Shown piece after piece: positions 48,857-57,725 of a stretch of 64,000 nucleotides of DNA. Position 1 is the first letter of the stretch. Every line of letters begins with the position of its first letter. Location of the stretch: positions 62,001 through 126,000 of the forward strand of contig NZ_FORQ01000001.1 of NCBI RefSeq assembly GCF_900114045.1, read 5' to 3'. A program made the translations under genes and the position numbers. The notes under the pieces are model-generated. The model searched no databases and was not told where the DNA came from. It saw only the letters and a list, made by a program, of their open reading frames with translations. The DNA comes from Kaistella treverensis (GTDB taxonomy: Bacteria; Bacteroidota; Bacteroidia; Flavobacteriales; Weeksellaceae).

Positions 48857-49855
48857 TTATTTTTCGTCTTTTTCACTGATTTCTTTGGCATCGGCGTTGT
48901 CCAAAAGATTAATCATGTTTTTAGGTTTTTGATAATGGTTCAGAGAGATTACCGAATGTCTGTCGATATGTCTTGGACCTTCAATATTCCATCTCTTCAC
49001 ATCTTTTTTGTGGAATCTGCATTCGTTACAGATCCAGTCCTGAACTTCATCATACTGATCTTTTCTTGCGGTAACGCGGATAATTTCTTCACCTTTCATC
49101 CAAAGAACAGCTTTTCCGGCGCATTTGTCACATTCACAAGATGCGTTCATTGGTTTTGTAAACCAAACTCTACTTGCAAAACGCGCAGTTCTGTCGGTTA
49201 AAGCTCCAACAGGGCAAACATCAATAACGTTTCCGATGAAATCGCTTTCTAAAGCTTTATTTAAATTGGTTGAAATCTCTGCATGTTCACCGCGGAATAA
49301 AATTCCGTGCTCACGGTTGTCGGTCAGCTGATTGGCTACCAAAACACAACGCGCGCACAAAATACAGCGGTTCATGTTAAGTTTGATGTACGGACCGATA
49401 TCTTCCGGTTCGAAAGTTCTTCTTTCAAATTCGGTTCTTGTTGCCTCTACACCGTGTTCGTAACTTAAATCCTGCAAATGACATTCACCTGCCTGGTCGC
49501 AAATCGGGCAATCCAGCGGGTGGTTAATCAATAAAAATTCAGTCACCGCGTGGCGGGCTTCCTGAGTTTTTTCCGAGGTAATGTTTTTCACTTCCATACC
49601 GTCCATTACGGAAGTTCGGCAGCTTGCTACCAGTTTCGGCATGGGGCGCGAATCTGCTTCAGAACCTTTAGAAACTTCTACCAAACACGTTCTGCATCGT
49701 CCGCCACTGTTTTCCAGCGGTTTGTAATAACACATTGCAGGCGGTACAGATTTTCCACCGATTTGTCGTGCTGCTTCCAGAATCGAAGTACCCGGCAAAA
49801 CCTCTGTGGTCTGGCCGTCGATGGTAATTTTAAATTTTTTTATTTCTTCGCTCAT
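48857..49855 (-). CDS. nuoG: NADH-quinone oxidoreductase subunit G, short form (2Fe-2S / 4Fe-4S)
   Basis: A 332-residue version of NuoG holding only the iron-sulfur region. The N-terminal 2Fe-2S domain has CYYKPLENSGGRCRTCLVEV; the His-ligated cluster motif is HPLDCPICDQAGECHLQD; the 4Fe-4S motif is CILCARCV with DVCPVGALTD; CECDKCAGK and CNECRF begin the remnant of the molybdopterin-fold domain, which is otherwise absent (E. coli NuoG is about 900 residues). nuoH follows at once, so this is not a frameshift. Short NuoG proteins occur in Flavobacteriia. The electron path N1b-N4-N5 is kept. Confidence 0.93.
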   Translation of the reverse strand: MSEEIKKFKITIDGQTTEVLPGTSILEAARQIGGKSVPPAMCYYKPLENSGGRCRTCLVEVSKGSEADSRPMPKLVASCRTSVMDGMEVKNITSEKTQEARHAVTEFLLINHPLDCPICDQAGECHLQDLSYEHGVEATRTEFERRTFEPEDIGPYIKLNMNRCILCARCVLVANQLTDNREHGILFRGEHAEISTNLNKALESDFIGNVIDVCPVGALTDRTARFASRVWFTKPMNASCECDKCAGKAVLWMKGEEIIRVTARKDQYDEVQDWICNECRFHKKDVKRWNIEGPRHIDRHSVISLNHYQKPKNMINLLDNADAKEISEKDEK

Positions 49856-50124
49856 ATAGGTCAGCTTTCAGCCTAAAGCTTTAAGCATTTGTCTTTTAAT
49901 TAAACTTTTGGTTGTCTTACACCACGGTTAAATTTTAACCTTTTCCAAAACAGAATCTTTTAAATTCTGCCTGCTATTTCATTGTTTTTTTTGCTTTTAG
50001 TAAAACTGAAAAATTACCTGTTTTAACACCGAAAAAATTTAAGATATCATTAAAGTTTTCCTTTAATAAAAATTCCGGGCTAAAACGTGCTTTTTTTTTC
50101 TTTTTAGTTAAAACTTATTTTCAT
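49856..50124. other. Non-coding gap inside the nuo operon (nuoF-nuoG)
   Basis: 269 bases without an ORF. It contains TCAGCCTAAAGCTTTAAG (49867-49884), a CAGAAT/ATTCTG hairpin near 49951-49968, and CCGGGCTAAAACGTGC followed by nine T (50078-50099), another member of the dispersed hairpin family. It could reduce or regulate readthrough in the operon. Confidence 0.5.
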
Positions 50125-51489
50125 TTATGAATTAACGTCTGCTTTTTCCGGCATCGGGATTGGCACGTCGTAATTTCCTATTCCGTAATTTCCGGTTAAT
50201 GCGTCCGGATTATCGATATACCATTCGAATTCATCACGGAAATGACGGATTGCTGCTGCCACAGGCCACGCCGCAGCGTCACCAAGCGGACAAATCGTGT
50301 TTCCTTCAATTTTTCGCTGTACGTCCCAAAGCAAATCAATATCATTTCTTGTTCCCTGACCGCTCGCAATTTTCTTTAAAATTTTGAACATCCACGGCGT
50401 TCCTTCACGACATGGCGTACATTGGCCGCAACTTTCGTGTGCGTAGAAATGCGAAAGAGACATCGTATGTTTCACTACGGACTGGTCTTCGTCTAAAACG
50501 ATAAATCCGCCTGAACCCATCATGGTTCCGGTTGCAAAACCACCTTCAGCCAAAGATTCGTAATTCATATAGCGCGGCTCGCCATTAATTGTTCTCAGCA
50601 ATAAATTTGCAGGAACAATCGGCACTGAACTTCCACCCGGAATACAGGCTTTCAGTCTTTTACCGTTAGGGATTCCACCACAATATTCATCAGAATAAAT
50701 AAATTCTTCCACAGTGATGGTCATATCTATTTCGTAAACTCCGGGTTTATTGATGTTTCCACACGCAGAAATCAATTTCGTTCCGGTAGATCTTCCGACA
50801 CCAATTTTAGCATATTCAGCTCCACCCAAATTAATGACTGGTACAACTGCGGCAATGGTTTCTACGTTATTCACCACGGTCGGGCAGGCCCAAAGTCCTT
50901 TAACAGCCGGGAATGGTGGTTTCAGACGCGGGTTTCCACGCTTGCCTTCCAACGATTCCAAAAGTGCGGTTTCTTCACCACAAATGTAGGCGCCGGCGCC
51001 ACGGTGAACATAAATTTCTAAATTATATCCGGTTCCCTGGATGTTATTTCCTAAAAATCCAGCGGCTTTTGCTTCTTCAATCGCAGCTTCCAGAATGTCC
51101 GGAATCCAGGAATATTCACCACGAATGTAGATGTACGCGGTGTTTGCACCCAAAGCGTAAGAAGAAACAATCATTCCTTCGATCAGTGAATGCGGAATAT
51201 ATTCCATCAAATACCTGTCTTTGAAAGTTCCCGGTTCAGATTCATCAGCATTTACAACTAAATATCTTGGTACGCCTTCGGGTTTTGCCAAAAAGCTCCA
51301 TTTCAAACCGGTTGGGAAACCTGCGCCGCCACGTCCTCTTAAACCGGAAGTTTTCACCTCTTCGGTGATCGCGTCTGGTTCCATTTTCAGCGCTTTTTCC
51401 ACAGATTCGTAGCCACCGTGTTTACGGTAAACATCGAAAGTGCGGATGCCTTCTACATGTGCGTGCTTAAGTAAAAGTTTTTTACTCAT
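50125..51489 (-). CDS. nuoF: NADH-quinone oxidoreductase subunit F (NADH-binding, FMN)
   Basis: A 454-residue subunit that oxidises NADH. The NADH/FMN motifs are [32 protein letters not shown] and [31 protein letters not shown] (read as adjacent blocks). The 4Fe-4S cluster N3 ligands are in [12 protein letters not shown] and [10 protein letters not shown]. Its presence shows a genuine NADH-using complex rather than the 11-subunit type. It follows nuoE after 12 bases. Confidence 0.98.
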   Translation of the reverse strand: MSKKLLLKHAHVEGIRTFDVYRKHGGYESVEKALKMEPDAITEEVKTSGLRGRGGAGFPTGLKWSFLAKPEGVPRYLVVNADESEPGTFKDRYLMEYIPHSLIEGMIVSSYALGANTAYIYIRGEYSWIPDILEAAIEEAKAAGFLGNNIQGTGYNLEIYVHRGAGAYICGEETALLESLEGKRGNPRLKPPFPAVKGLWACPTVVNNVETIAAVVPVINLGGAEYAKIGVGRSTGTKLISACGNINKPGVYEIDMTITVEEFIYSDEYCGGIPNGKRLKACIPGGSSVPIVPANLLLRTINGEPRYMNYESLAEGGFATGTMMGSGGFIVLDEDQSVVKHTMSLSHFYAHESCGQCTPCREGTPWMFKILKKIASGQGTRNDIDLLWDVQRKIEGNTICPLGDAAAWPVAAAIRHFRDEFEWYIDNPDALTGNYGIGNYDVPIPMPEKADVNS

Positions 51490-51501
51490 CAGTTTTATAA
51501 A

Positions 51502-52011
51502 TTAATCCAAAGCAAGCGCGCCCTGTCTGCATAGCTCCAGGATTTCGTCTACTTTTTCTTTCGTTAAATGTTCGTGATAAAATTTGCCGAGCTGCATCAT
51601 CGGTGCATAACCGCAGGCGCCAAGACATTCCGCCGTTTTCAGCGTGAATAAACCGTCTGCTGTGGTTTCACCGTTTTCAATATGAAGCGTTTCTTTGATG
51701 TGGCGGATGATTTCATCGCTGCCGTTCAGCATACACGGTCCGGTTTGGCAAACTTCCAAAACATATTTACCCACAGGTTTCATGTTGAACATGCTGTAAA
51801 ATGTCGCCACTTCATATACTTCAATGGGTTGAATTTCTAAAAGTTCAGCCACATAATCCATCACAGGAACCTGAAGCCAGCCACCGAATTCTTTCTGTGC
51901 TAAATGCAACACCGGAATCAATGCGGACTTTCTGTGCTGTGCAGGATATCGCTCGGTTATTTTTTGAACCTGAGCTAATGTTTCAGGTTGAAAAGCTATA
52001 TTTTCGCTCAC
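51502..52011 (-). CDS. nuoE: NADH-quinone oxidoreductase subunit E (2Fe-2S)
   Basis: A 169-residue thioredoxin-like ferredoxin subunit with cluster N1a. The four cysteines are in CQTGPCMLNGS and CLGACGYAPMM. The N-terminal helical part contains RYPAQHRKSALIPVLHLAQ. It is separated from nuoD by 164 bases. Confidence 0.97.
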   Translation of the reverse strand: MSENIAFQPETLAQVQKITERYPAQHRKSALIPVLHLAQKEFGGWLQVPVMDYVAELLEIQPIEVYEVATFYSMFNMKPVGKYVLEVCQTGPCMLNGSDEIIRHIKETLHIENGETTADGLFTLKTAECLGACGYAPMMQLGKFYHEHLTKEKVDEILELCRQGALALD

Positions 52012-52059
52012 TTTATATATTTTATATTCTAAGTTTCAGCAGGCTGAATCTTACTTTAT

Positions 52060-52175
52060 ACTTTGTTTTTTACCGGCTAAAACGGCATATTTTCCTGAAT
52101 TCTAATTTTTTTTAAACTGTCTAAAAAATGATATTTAAAAAATTTGGCCTTTAAAGCCGGTATTTTTTTAAATTT
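52060..52175. repeat. Two dispersed hairpin-family members between nuoD and nuoE
   Basis: ACCGGCTAAAACGGC at 52072-52086 and GGCCTTTAAAGCCGG followed by seven-T tract at 52146-52169. They lie between two genes of one operon, so at least here they cannot be full terminators. Confidence 0.55.
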
Positions 52176-53399
52176 TTATGCGTCCAGTTCGCCGGCAATT
52201 ACATTCATACTACACATCGTTACAATCGCGTCTGATATCGGTCCGCCTTTGATCATTTCCGGATAAGCCTGGTAATAAATAAAACACGGTCTTCTAAAAT
52301 GCAGTCTGTACGGGCTTCGTCCGCCATCGCTTACAAGATAGAAACCTAATTCGCCATTTCCGCCTTCTACGGCATGATATACCTCACCTTTTGGAACATC
52401 TGTTTCGCCCATCACGATTTTGAAATGGTAAATCAATGCTTCCATTTTAGTGTAAACGTCTGCTTTTTCCGGTAAATAAAATTCCGGTACATCTGCGTGG
52501 AACGGACCGTCCGGTAAATTTTTGTAAGCCTGTTCGATAATCTTCAAACTTTCCCAAACTTCCTGCTGACGCACCATAAATCGATCATACGTATCACCGG
52601 AAGTTCCGACCGGAATTATAAAATCGAAATCCTGATAAGAAGAGTAGGGATCAGCAACGCGCACGTCATAATCAACGCCGGTCGCACGCAAGTTTGGTCC
52701 TGTAAAACCGTAGCTTAAAGCGCGTTCTGCAGAAATTGGTCCGGCTTTAATGGTCCGGTCCATGAAAATTCTGTTTCTTTCATTCAAAGCACAGAATTCA
52801 CTGAAAATTTTCGGGAATTTCTTTAACCAATCCTGAAGGAATTCATGAAACTTCGGTGTGAAGTCTCTTTCGAAACCGCCGATTCTTCCCATGTTTGTGG
52901 TTAATCTGGCGCCACAAACTTCTTCGTACATATTATAAATCTTCTCTCTTTCCTGGAAAAGATAGGTTAATCCTGTAATTGCACCTGCATCCATTGCGAT
53001 AACACCGTTACAGATCAGGTGATCGGAAATTCTTGCAAGCTCCATCATAATCACACGCATATAATCTACGCGTTTTGGCATTTCAATACCGATGAGTTTT
53101 TCTACCGTCATGTGCCAACCCATATTGTTGATGGGCGCTGAACAGTAGTTCATACGGTCTGTAAGCGTAGTGATTTGAGTGAAACTGCGTCTTTCTGAAA
53201 TTTTCTCAAAAGCACGGTGAATGTATCCGATTGTTTGCTCGGAATGCAGAATTTTCTCACCATCCATGGTCAGAACATTCTGGAAAATACCGTGTGTCGC
53301 CGGGTGCGTAGGACCAAGGTTCAGGGTGTAAAGCTGTCCGTCGATATGATCGCTGGATTCTTGCTGACTGAGTATATTAGAGAGTGCGTTATCTTTCAT
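52176..53399 (-). CDS. nuoD: NADH-quinone oxidoreductase subunit D (49-kDa)
   Basis: A 407-residue subunit forming the quinone site with NuoB; related to the large subunit of NiFe hydrogenase. Motifs: [53 protein letters not shown] and the C-terminal [13 protein letters not shown]. nuoC is a separate gene here, not fused as in E. coli nuoCD. Confidence 0.98.
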   Translation of the reverse strand: MKDNALSNILSQQESSDHIDGQLYTLNLGPTHPATHGIFQNVLTMDGEKILHSEQTIGYIHRAFEKISERRSFTQITTLTDRMNYCSAPINNMGWHMTVEKLIGIEMPKRVDYMRVIMMELARISDHLICNGVIAMDAGAITGLTYLFQEREKIYNMYEEVCGARLTTNMGRIGGFERDFTPKFHEFLQDWLKKFPKIFSEFCALNERNRIFMDRTIKAGPISAERALSYGFTGPNLRATGVDYDVRVADPYSSYQDFDFIIPVGTSGDTYDRFMVRQQEVWESLKIIEQAYKNLPDGPFHADVPEFYLPEKADVYTKMEALIYHFKIVMGETDVPKGEVYHAVEGGNGELGFYLVSDGGRSPYRLHFRRPCFIYYQAYPEMIKGGPISDAIVTMCSMNVIAGELDA

Positions 53400-53441
53400 A
53401 ATAAAAAATGGCTTAAGCTTATTTCTTAAGCATTAAATTAA

Positions 53442-53936
53442 TTAACGGCCGAACATTTTATCATCCTTATCCGTTCTGGTGCCGTCTTCCAGGCGATATT
53501 CTTTCAACATCGGGTGATAATCCATGTCTTCTACATTAAGGATTACACGTAAATCCGGATGACCTTTAAATTTAATTCCGAAAAATTCGAAAGTTTCGCG
53601 TTCCATCCAGTTCGCGCCAGCATAAAGATCGGTTAATGTATCTACTTCCGCGTTTTCACGGGGCATAAAAGCTTTCAAACGAATTCTGAAATTCGTTCTC
53701 ATATTATGTAAATGGTAAATAACACCGATTTCTTTTTCGGGAATTTCCGGGTAATGAATGCCGGTAATATCGGTAAGAAAGTCAATTTGAAGCGAAGAAT
53801 CTCGAAGGTGATGAATCACTTTTTTGATGTCTTCTTTCTTAATTTCTAAAGTTAAAAAATCGTAAGGTGTAGCGTAAGAAATCAGCGATTCGGGAAATTC
53901 TCTGGTAATCGCTTCGAGCACAAATTCGTTTGTCAT
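53442..53936 (-). CDS. nuoC: NADH-quinone oxidoreductase subunit C (30-kDa)
   Basis: A 164-residue peripheral-arm subunit. The family signature MERETFEFFGIKFKGHPDLR is clear, with the preceding INFLTDITGIHY-type block as IDFLTDITGIHYPE and the final YRLEDGTRTDKDD. It is separated from nuoB by four bases and from nuoD by 42. Confidence 0.97.
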   Translation of the reverse strand: MTNEFVLEAITREFPESLISYATPYDFLTLEIKKEDIKKVIHHLRDSSLQIDFLTDITGIHYPEIPEKEIGVIYHLHNMRTNFRIRLKAFMPRENAEVDTLTDLYAGANWMERETFEFFGIKFKGHPDLRVILNVEDMDYHPMLKEYRLEDGTRTDKDDKMFGR

Positions 53937-53940
53937 TCCT

Positions 53941-54501
53941 TTAATTTATGTCGTAAGATTCCAACAATTTTCTGTATTCCGGCATATCTCTTCTGCGGAT
54001 GCTTTCGCTTTCGCACAGTGCCTGAACCTGCATTACTCCCTCGATAATCTGTTCCGGGCGCGGTGGGCATCCAGGTACATATACGTCAACAGGAATAATT
54101 TTATCGATTCCCTGTAAAACAGAGTAGCTATCGAAAATACCGCCACTGGAAGCACAAGCTCCAACTGCGACTACCCATTTTGGTTCTGCCATCTGCGTGT
54201 AAACCTGTTTTAAGACAGGACCCAATTTTTTAGCAATGGTACCGCACACCATCAGCATATCTGCCTGGCGTGGTGAGAATGAGTTTCTTTCCATTCCGAA
54301 ACGAGAAGCATCGAAAGTTGGATTTAAGGTTGCCATAAATTCAATACCGCAACATGAAGTAGCGAAAGGTAAAGGCCATAAAGAAAATTTACGCGCCATA
54401 CCGATGACACTGCTGAGATTGGTGGCGAAAAAACCTTCGCCTTCGTAACCTTCCGGCGCTTCCGCGTCCATCCGGATTACTGGTTTATTATTTTCTGACA
54501 T
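53941..54501 (-). CDS. nuoB: NADH-quinone oxidoreductase subunit B (N2 cluster)
   Basis: A 186-residue subunit carrying the terminal 4Fe-4S cluster N2. Tandem cysteines C50-C51 are in PFATSCCGIEFMA; the other ligands are in GACASSGGIFDSY and YVPGCPPRPEQIIEG. It hands electrons to quinone. Confidence 0.98.
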   Translation of the reverse strand: MSENNKPVIRMDAEAPEGYEGEGFFATNLSSVIGMARKFSLWPLPFATSCCGIEFMATLNPTFDASRFGMERNSFSPRQADMLMVCGTIAKKLGPVLKQVYTQMAEPKWVVAVGACASSGGIFDSYSVLQGIDKIIPVDVYVPGCPPRPEQIIEGVMQVQALCESESIRRRDMPEYRKLLESYDIN

Positions 54502-54524
54502 TTTGTTTTCTTAAAATTGTTAAA

Positions 54525-54896
54525 CTATTTGTCCCAATCCAATGCACCGCGTTTCCAAACGTAAATAAACGCCAGGAAGAATATTGAGATAAAAGTGAGA
54601 ACTGCTAAAAATCCTTCCACACCAAATTCGCGGAGGTTTACAGCGTAAGGATAGAAAAATACAATTTCTATATCAAACAGCACGAATAAAATAGCGGTAA
54701 GAAAATACTTAACAGAGAATGGTGTACGGGCGTTTCCTTCTACATCAACACCACATTCAAAACTTTCATTTTTCTTGGTGTCACCCGCTTTCTGGCGGGG
54801 TCCTAAAAAATGGGTTCCTAATATGGAGAGTAAAACGAAACCTGCACCAACAGCAATCTGAATAAAAATCGGGATATAATCAGCGGGAACATTCAT
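54525..54896 (-). CDS. nuoA: NADH-quinone oxidoreductase subunit A
   Basis: A 123-residue three-helix subunit and first gene of the operon. Conserved blocks are KNESFECGVDVEGNARTPFSVKYF (with the quinone-gate Cys) and LFDIEIVFFYPYAVNLRE. The ATG at 54896 gives MNVPADYIPIFIQIA; the longer ORF to 54929 would run through the -7 box. Confidence 0.95.
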   Translation of the reverse strand: MNVPADYIPIFIQIAVGAGFVLLSILGTHFLGPRQKAGDTKKNESFECGVDVEGNARTPFSVKYFLTAILFVLFDIEIVFFYPYAVNLREFGVEGFLAVLTFISIFFLAFIYVWKRGALDWDK

Positions 54897-54916
54897 TAGA
54901 CATATTTTTACTTGTG

Positions 54917-54924
54917 CAAATTTA
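54917..54924 (-). promoter_or_regulatory. -7 promoter box of the nuo operon
   Basis: TAAATTTG on the minus strand, ending 20 bases before the nuoA ATG at 54896. No -33 TTG at the ideal spacing is visible. Confidence 0.65.
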
Positions 54925-54970
54925 CGCAATATTGTATAATAGAAAAAATTATATCCATCAAAACTATGTT

Positions 54971-55159
54971 TTACTTTTTCCTGATATTTTTCAGTCTTTT
55001 AAGAACTTCGTAGGCCAGATAGCCGATGTACAGAAATAAAAAGCTGGCAAACAGAATATTGATGATTGCGTTGGTCTTTTCGTCTTCAACCTGAAAAAAC
55101 TGGTTGTAAACGATAAAAGCGATAATCATCATGACGTAAAAATACAGCTGCTTTTTCAT
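54971..55159 (-). CDS. Small two-helix membrane protein, unknown
   Basis: A 62-residue protein with two hydrophobic helices (LYFYVMMIIAFIVYNQFF and ILFASFLFLYIGYLAYEVL) and a basic tail (KRLKNIRKK). I do not recognise it. It overlaps the upstream GNAT gene by four bases (ATGA), so the two are coupled. Confidence 0.65.
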   Translation of the reverse strand: MKKQLYFYVMMIIAFIVYNQFFQVEDEKTNAIINILFASFLFLYIGYLAYEVLKRLKNIRKK

Positions 55160-56304
55160 CGGAAAAGTTGAGTTTGTGGGGTGATGTCCATCGCGTAAGT
55201 CCGGCGGCGTTTGTGGTTCACCGGATTATAGTCCTGCCAAAGCACCTGTACGCTTTTGTTTTCTTCCAGTTCCGGATTTGTTTCGAGTAATTTTACCCCT
55301 TTTTTGCTGAAATTTTTCCAGATTTCTTTAAAGATAAGCGATGTTACACCGCGTCTTTGGTAATCCGGATGAATACCAATCAGGTAGAAATTGGCGCGCA
55401 GATTTTTTTTACCGGCCTGGAGGAAGTGATACCAGCCAAAAGGTAAAAGTTTACCTTTCGCTTTTTGCAACGCAAGGGAGTACGACGGCATGGTGATGGC
55501 GAAAGAAACCAATTCCTTATTTTCATCAATGATACACACAATATAATCCTTATCGATAAAATTAAAATATTTGTCTTTGTAAGTTTGAATTTGTTCGTCG
55601 GTGATCGGTGTATATGTCGAAAGCGACTTATACGTTTGGTCTAATAATTTAAACATCGGGAAAACATAGGGTAAAATTTCCTGTTTGTTTTTAAACTCCA
55701 GAACGCTTAATTTATATTTTTCGGCGATTAAATCACTAAATTTTTGGATTTTATCTGAAAGAACTTCGGGAAATTGAAGTTCATATTCCACCCATTCTTT
55801 TTCCTTCTTTAAACCTAATTTTTCTAAATGTTCCGGATAGTACGGAAAATTGTAAAGCCCGATCATTGTGGCGAGTTTTTCAAAACCCATCGTCAGCATT
55901 CCGGCTTTGTCCAGATTGGTGAAACCCATAGGACCTTCAATCATCTGCATTTCTTTTTCTTTGGCGAACTCAACCGCTTTGTTCATTAGTGATTTTGAAA
56001 CTTCCAAATCATCGATGAAATCCAGCCAGCCAAAACGTACTTTCCTGTGTCCCAGGTCTTCAACTTCTTTGTAGTTAATAAGCACCGCGATACGACCTAC
56101 AACTTTGTTATCCTTCAGCGCGAGGTATCTTTTGAACTCCGAAAATTTAAGTGCTGCGTTTTCTTTCGGGCTCCAGATGTTTTCTTCATCTTTGATGAGA
56201 GGCGGAACGTAATTTTTATTATTTTTGTACAGATTCATCGGAAATTCGATGAATTTTTTTAAATCATTTTGAGTTTTCACTTCAAAAATTGTAACTACAG
56301 ACAT
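55156..56304 (-). CDS. GNAT-superfamily acyltransferase-like protein, 382 residues
   Basis: A cytoplasmic protein built from what look like two GNAT-type halves. The N-terminal half has YVPPLIKDEENIWSPKENA, FKRYLALKDNKVVGRIAVLI and FGWLDFIDD. The C-terminal half has IVCIIDENKELVSFAIT and FYLIGIHPDYQRRGVTSLIF, where the QRRGV segment is the acetyl-CoA pyrophosphate loop. Such long family members occur in many Bacteroidota; the substrate is unknown. The ATG at 56304 is preferred to TTG at 56313. Confidence 0.75.
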   Translation of the reverse strand: MSVVTIFEVKTQNDLKKFIEFPMNLYKNNKNYVPPLIKDEENIWSPKENAALKFSEFKRYLALKDNKVVGRIAVLINYKEVEDLGHRKVRFGWLDFIDDLEVSKSLMNKAVEFAKEKEMQMIEGPMGFTNLDKAGMLTMGFEKLATMIGLYNFPYYPEHLEKLGLKKEKEWVEYELQFPEVLSDKIQKFSDLIAEKYKLSVLEFKNKQEILPYVFPMFKLLDQTYKSLSTYTPITDEQIQTYKDKYFNFIDKDYIVCIIDENKELVSFAITMPSYSLALQKAKGKLLPFGWYHFLQAGKKNLRANFYLIGIHPDYQRRGVTSLIFKEIWKNFSKKGVKLLETNPELEENKSVQVLWQDYNPVNHKRRRTYAMDITPQTQLFR

Positions 56305-56324
56305 CAGGTTCAATTTGGAAAAAA

Positions 56325-56332
56325 CAAAGATA
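56325..56332 (-). promoter_or_regulatory. -7 promoter box of the GNAT gene
   Basis: TATCTTTG on the minus strand, 20 bases before the ATG at 56304. Confidence 0.6.
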
Positions 56333-56413
56333 AATGATTCAGTGCAAAATCAAAATTTTGGCACGTTTTTTATTATTATCTAAGAATTTATAAAATCAGA
56401 AAAAATAGAAAGA

Positions 56414-57121
56414 ATGACAGGGTATTATTTAATTATTGGGATTTCAATGTTGGTGAGTTGGTTAGTGTCGGCGCGGTTGAAATCTAAATTCCAACACTAT
56501 TCACAAGTCCACTTGCGCAATGGTTTATCAGGCAAAGAAATAGCCGAAAAAATGTTGCGGGACAATAATATCAATGATGTACGAGTGATTTCAGTTCCGG
56601 GGCAGTTAACCGACCATTACAATCCGGCAGACAAAACGGTAAATTTATCTGAAGGTGTTTATATGCAGAGAAATGCAGCTGCTGCCGCAGTTGCAGCTCA
56701 CGAATGTGGACACGCTGTGCAGCACGCAGTAGGATATTCGATGTTGCAACTTCGTTCGAAACTGGTTCCGATGGTAAACATTAGTTCCAATTTGATGCAG
56801 TTTGTTTTAATCGCAGGTATCGTTTTAATGGGCGCAACGCGAACCATTGAAAATCCAAACGGAAATACCACAGTTTTAGCAATCGGTGTGGCATTATTTG
56901 CGGTGACAACGCTTTTCGCCTTCGTAACTTTACCGGTGGAATATGACGCAAGTAAACGCGCGATGGTTTGGTTAAAAAATACCGGTACCGTGACAAGCGA
57001 AGAATATGTTGGCGTGAAAGATTCATTAACCTGGGCAGCAAGAACCTACGTGGTAGCAGCATTAGGGTCATTGGCACAGCTTCTTTATTGGGCTTCAATG
57101 CTGATGGGACGAAGGGATTAA
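56414..57121 (+). CDS. YugP-type zinc metallopeptidase
   Basis: A 235-residue membrane peptidase (neutral zinc metallopeptidase, Zn_peptidase_2). An N-terminal helix (YYLIIGISMLVSWLVSA) anchors it, DHYNPADKTVNLSEGVY precedes the active site, and the zinc motif is HECGH in VAAHECGHAVQHAVGYSML (about residues 96-100). Two or three helices follow, with LPVEYDASKRAMVWL between them; that Glu/Asp block is conserved. Substrates are unknown. It converges on YigZ with a 4-base overlap of the two ends. Confidence 0.9.
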   Translation: MTGYYLIIGISMLVSWLVSARLKSKFQHYSQVHLRNGLSGKEIAEKMLRDNNINDVRVISVPGQLTDHYNPADKTVNLSEGVYMQRNAAAAAVAAHECGHAVQHAVGYSMLQLRSKLVPMVNISSNLMQFVLIAGIVLMGATRTIENPNGNTTVLAIGVALFAVTTLFAFVTLPVEYDASKRAMVWLKNTGTVTSEEYVGVKDSLTWAARTYVVAALGSLAQLLYWASMLMGRRD

Positions 57122-57723
57122 TCCAAAAACTTAAAAGAAATATTTTGCATCTCAGCCAGTTGGTTTGAGATGCTTTCTTTTTCAGCCGATTTTATTACCG
57201 CCTTAATTGTGCATTTTTCTTCAGTTATAAAATCCTGGATTTTAGCGTTAAATTTATTCAGCAAGGTGAAAATCACGTTCTGTTGTGAAAAGTCAAACGA
57301 AATTTCAATTCCGCTTTGCAGTTCTTCGGTAATGATTTCTGCTTCTGCCAAAGCTGCTCTCGCCGACTCTTTATAAGCCCGAACCAAACCTGAAACACCC
57401 AGTTTCGTTCCGCCGTAATACCGAACAACAATTACCAAAGTATTAGTAAGATTATGCGCTAGCAATTGGTTGTAAATTGGTAAACCCGCACTGCCGGAAG
57501 GTTCGCCATCGTCATTAGCCCTGTAATTTTCACCGTTAATGCCCAGGCGAAAAGCGTAACAATGATGCGTAGCTTTTGGATGGATTTCTTTTATCTGCTG
57601 CAACGCGTCCTTTATTTCAGCATCATTACGGACAGGAAAAGCAAAACCGATAAATTTGCTCCCTTTTCCCCGGAAAAAAATATTTTCTACCGGCGCTTTT
57701 ATCGTTTCAAATGAAAACTCCAC
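57118..57723 (-). CDS. YigZ/IMPACT-family protein
   Basis: A 201-residue cytoplasmic protein with the conserved N-terminal UPF0029 domain: GKGSKFIGFAFPVRNDAEI, KATHHCYAFRLG, ANDDGEPSGSAGLPIYNQL and VVRYYGGTKLGVSGLVRAY. The C-terminal ferredoxin-like domain (about 130-201) is weaker. Cellular role is unclear; eukaryotic IMPACT modulates Gcn2. The gene lies two bases after ribD. Confidence 0.92.
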   Translation of the reverse strand: MEFSFETIKAPVENIFFRGKGSKFIGFAFPVRNDAEIKDALQQIKEIHPKATHHCYAFRLGINGENYRANDDGEPSGSAGLPIYNQLLAHNLTNTLVIVVRYYGGTKLGVSGLVRAYKESARAALAEAEIITEELQSGIEISFDFSQQNVIFTLLNKFNAKIQDFITEEKCTIKAVIKSAEKESISNQLAEMQNISFKFLD

Positions 57724-57725
57724 GC

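Noticed and set aside
48857-49855. nuoG broken by a frameshift
   Set aside because: nuoH starts two bases after the stop and no further NuoG-like sequence is found in any frame, so the short form is genuine.
56781-57098. Minus-strand 105-residue frame opposite the YugP-type peptidase
   Set aside because: It is the antisense of a clear zinc peptidase gene and has an Arg/Leu/Pro-rich shadow composition.
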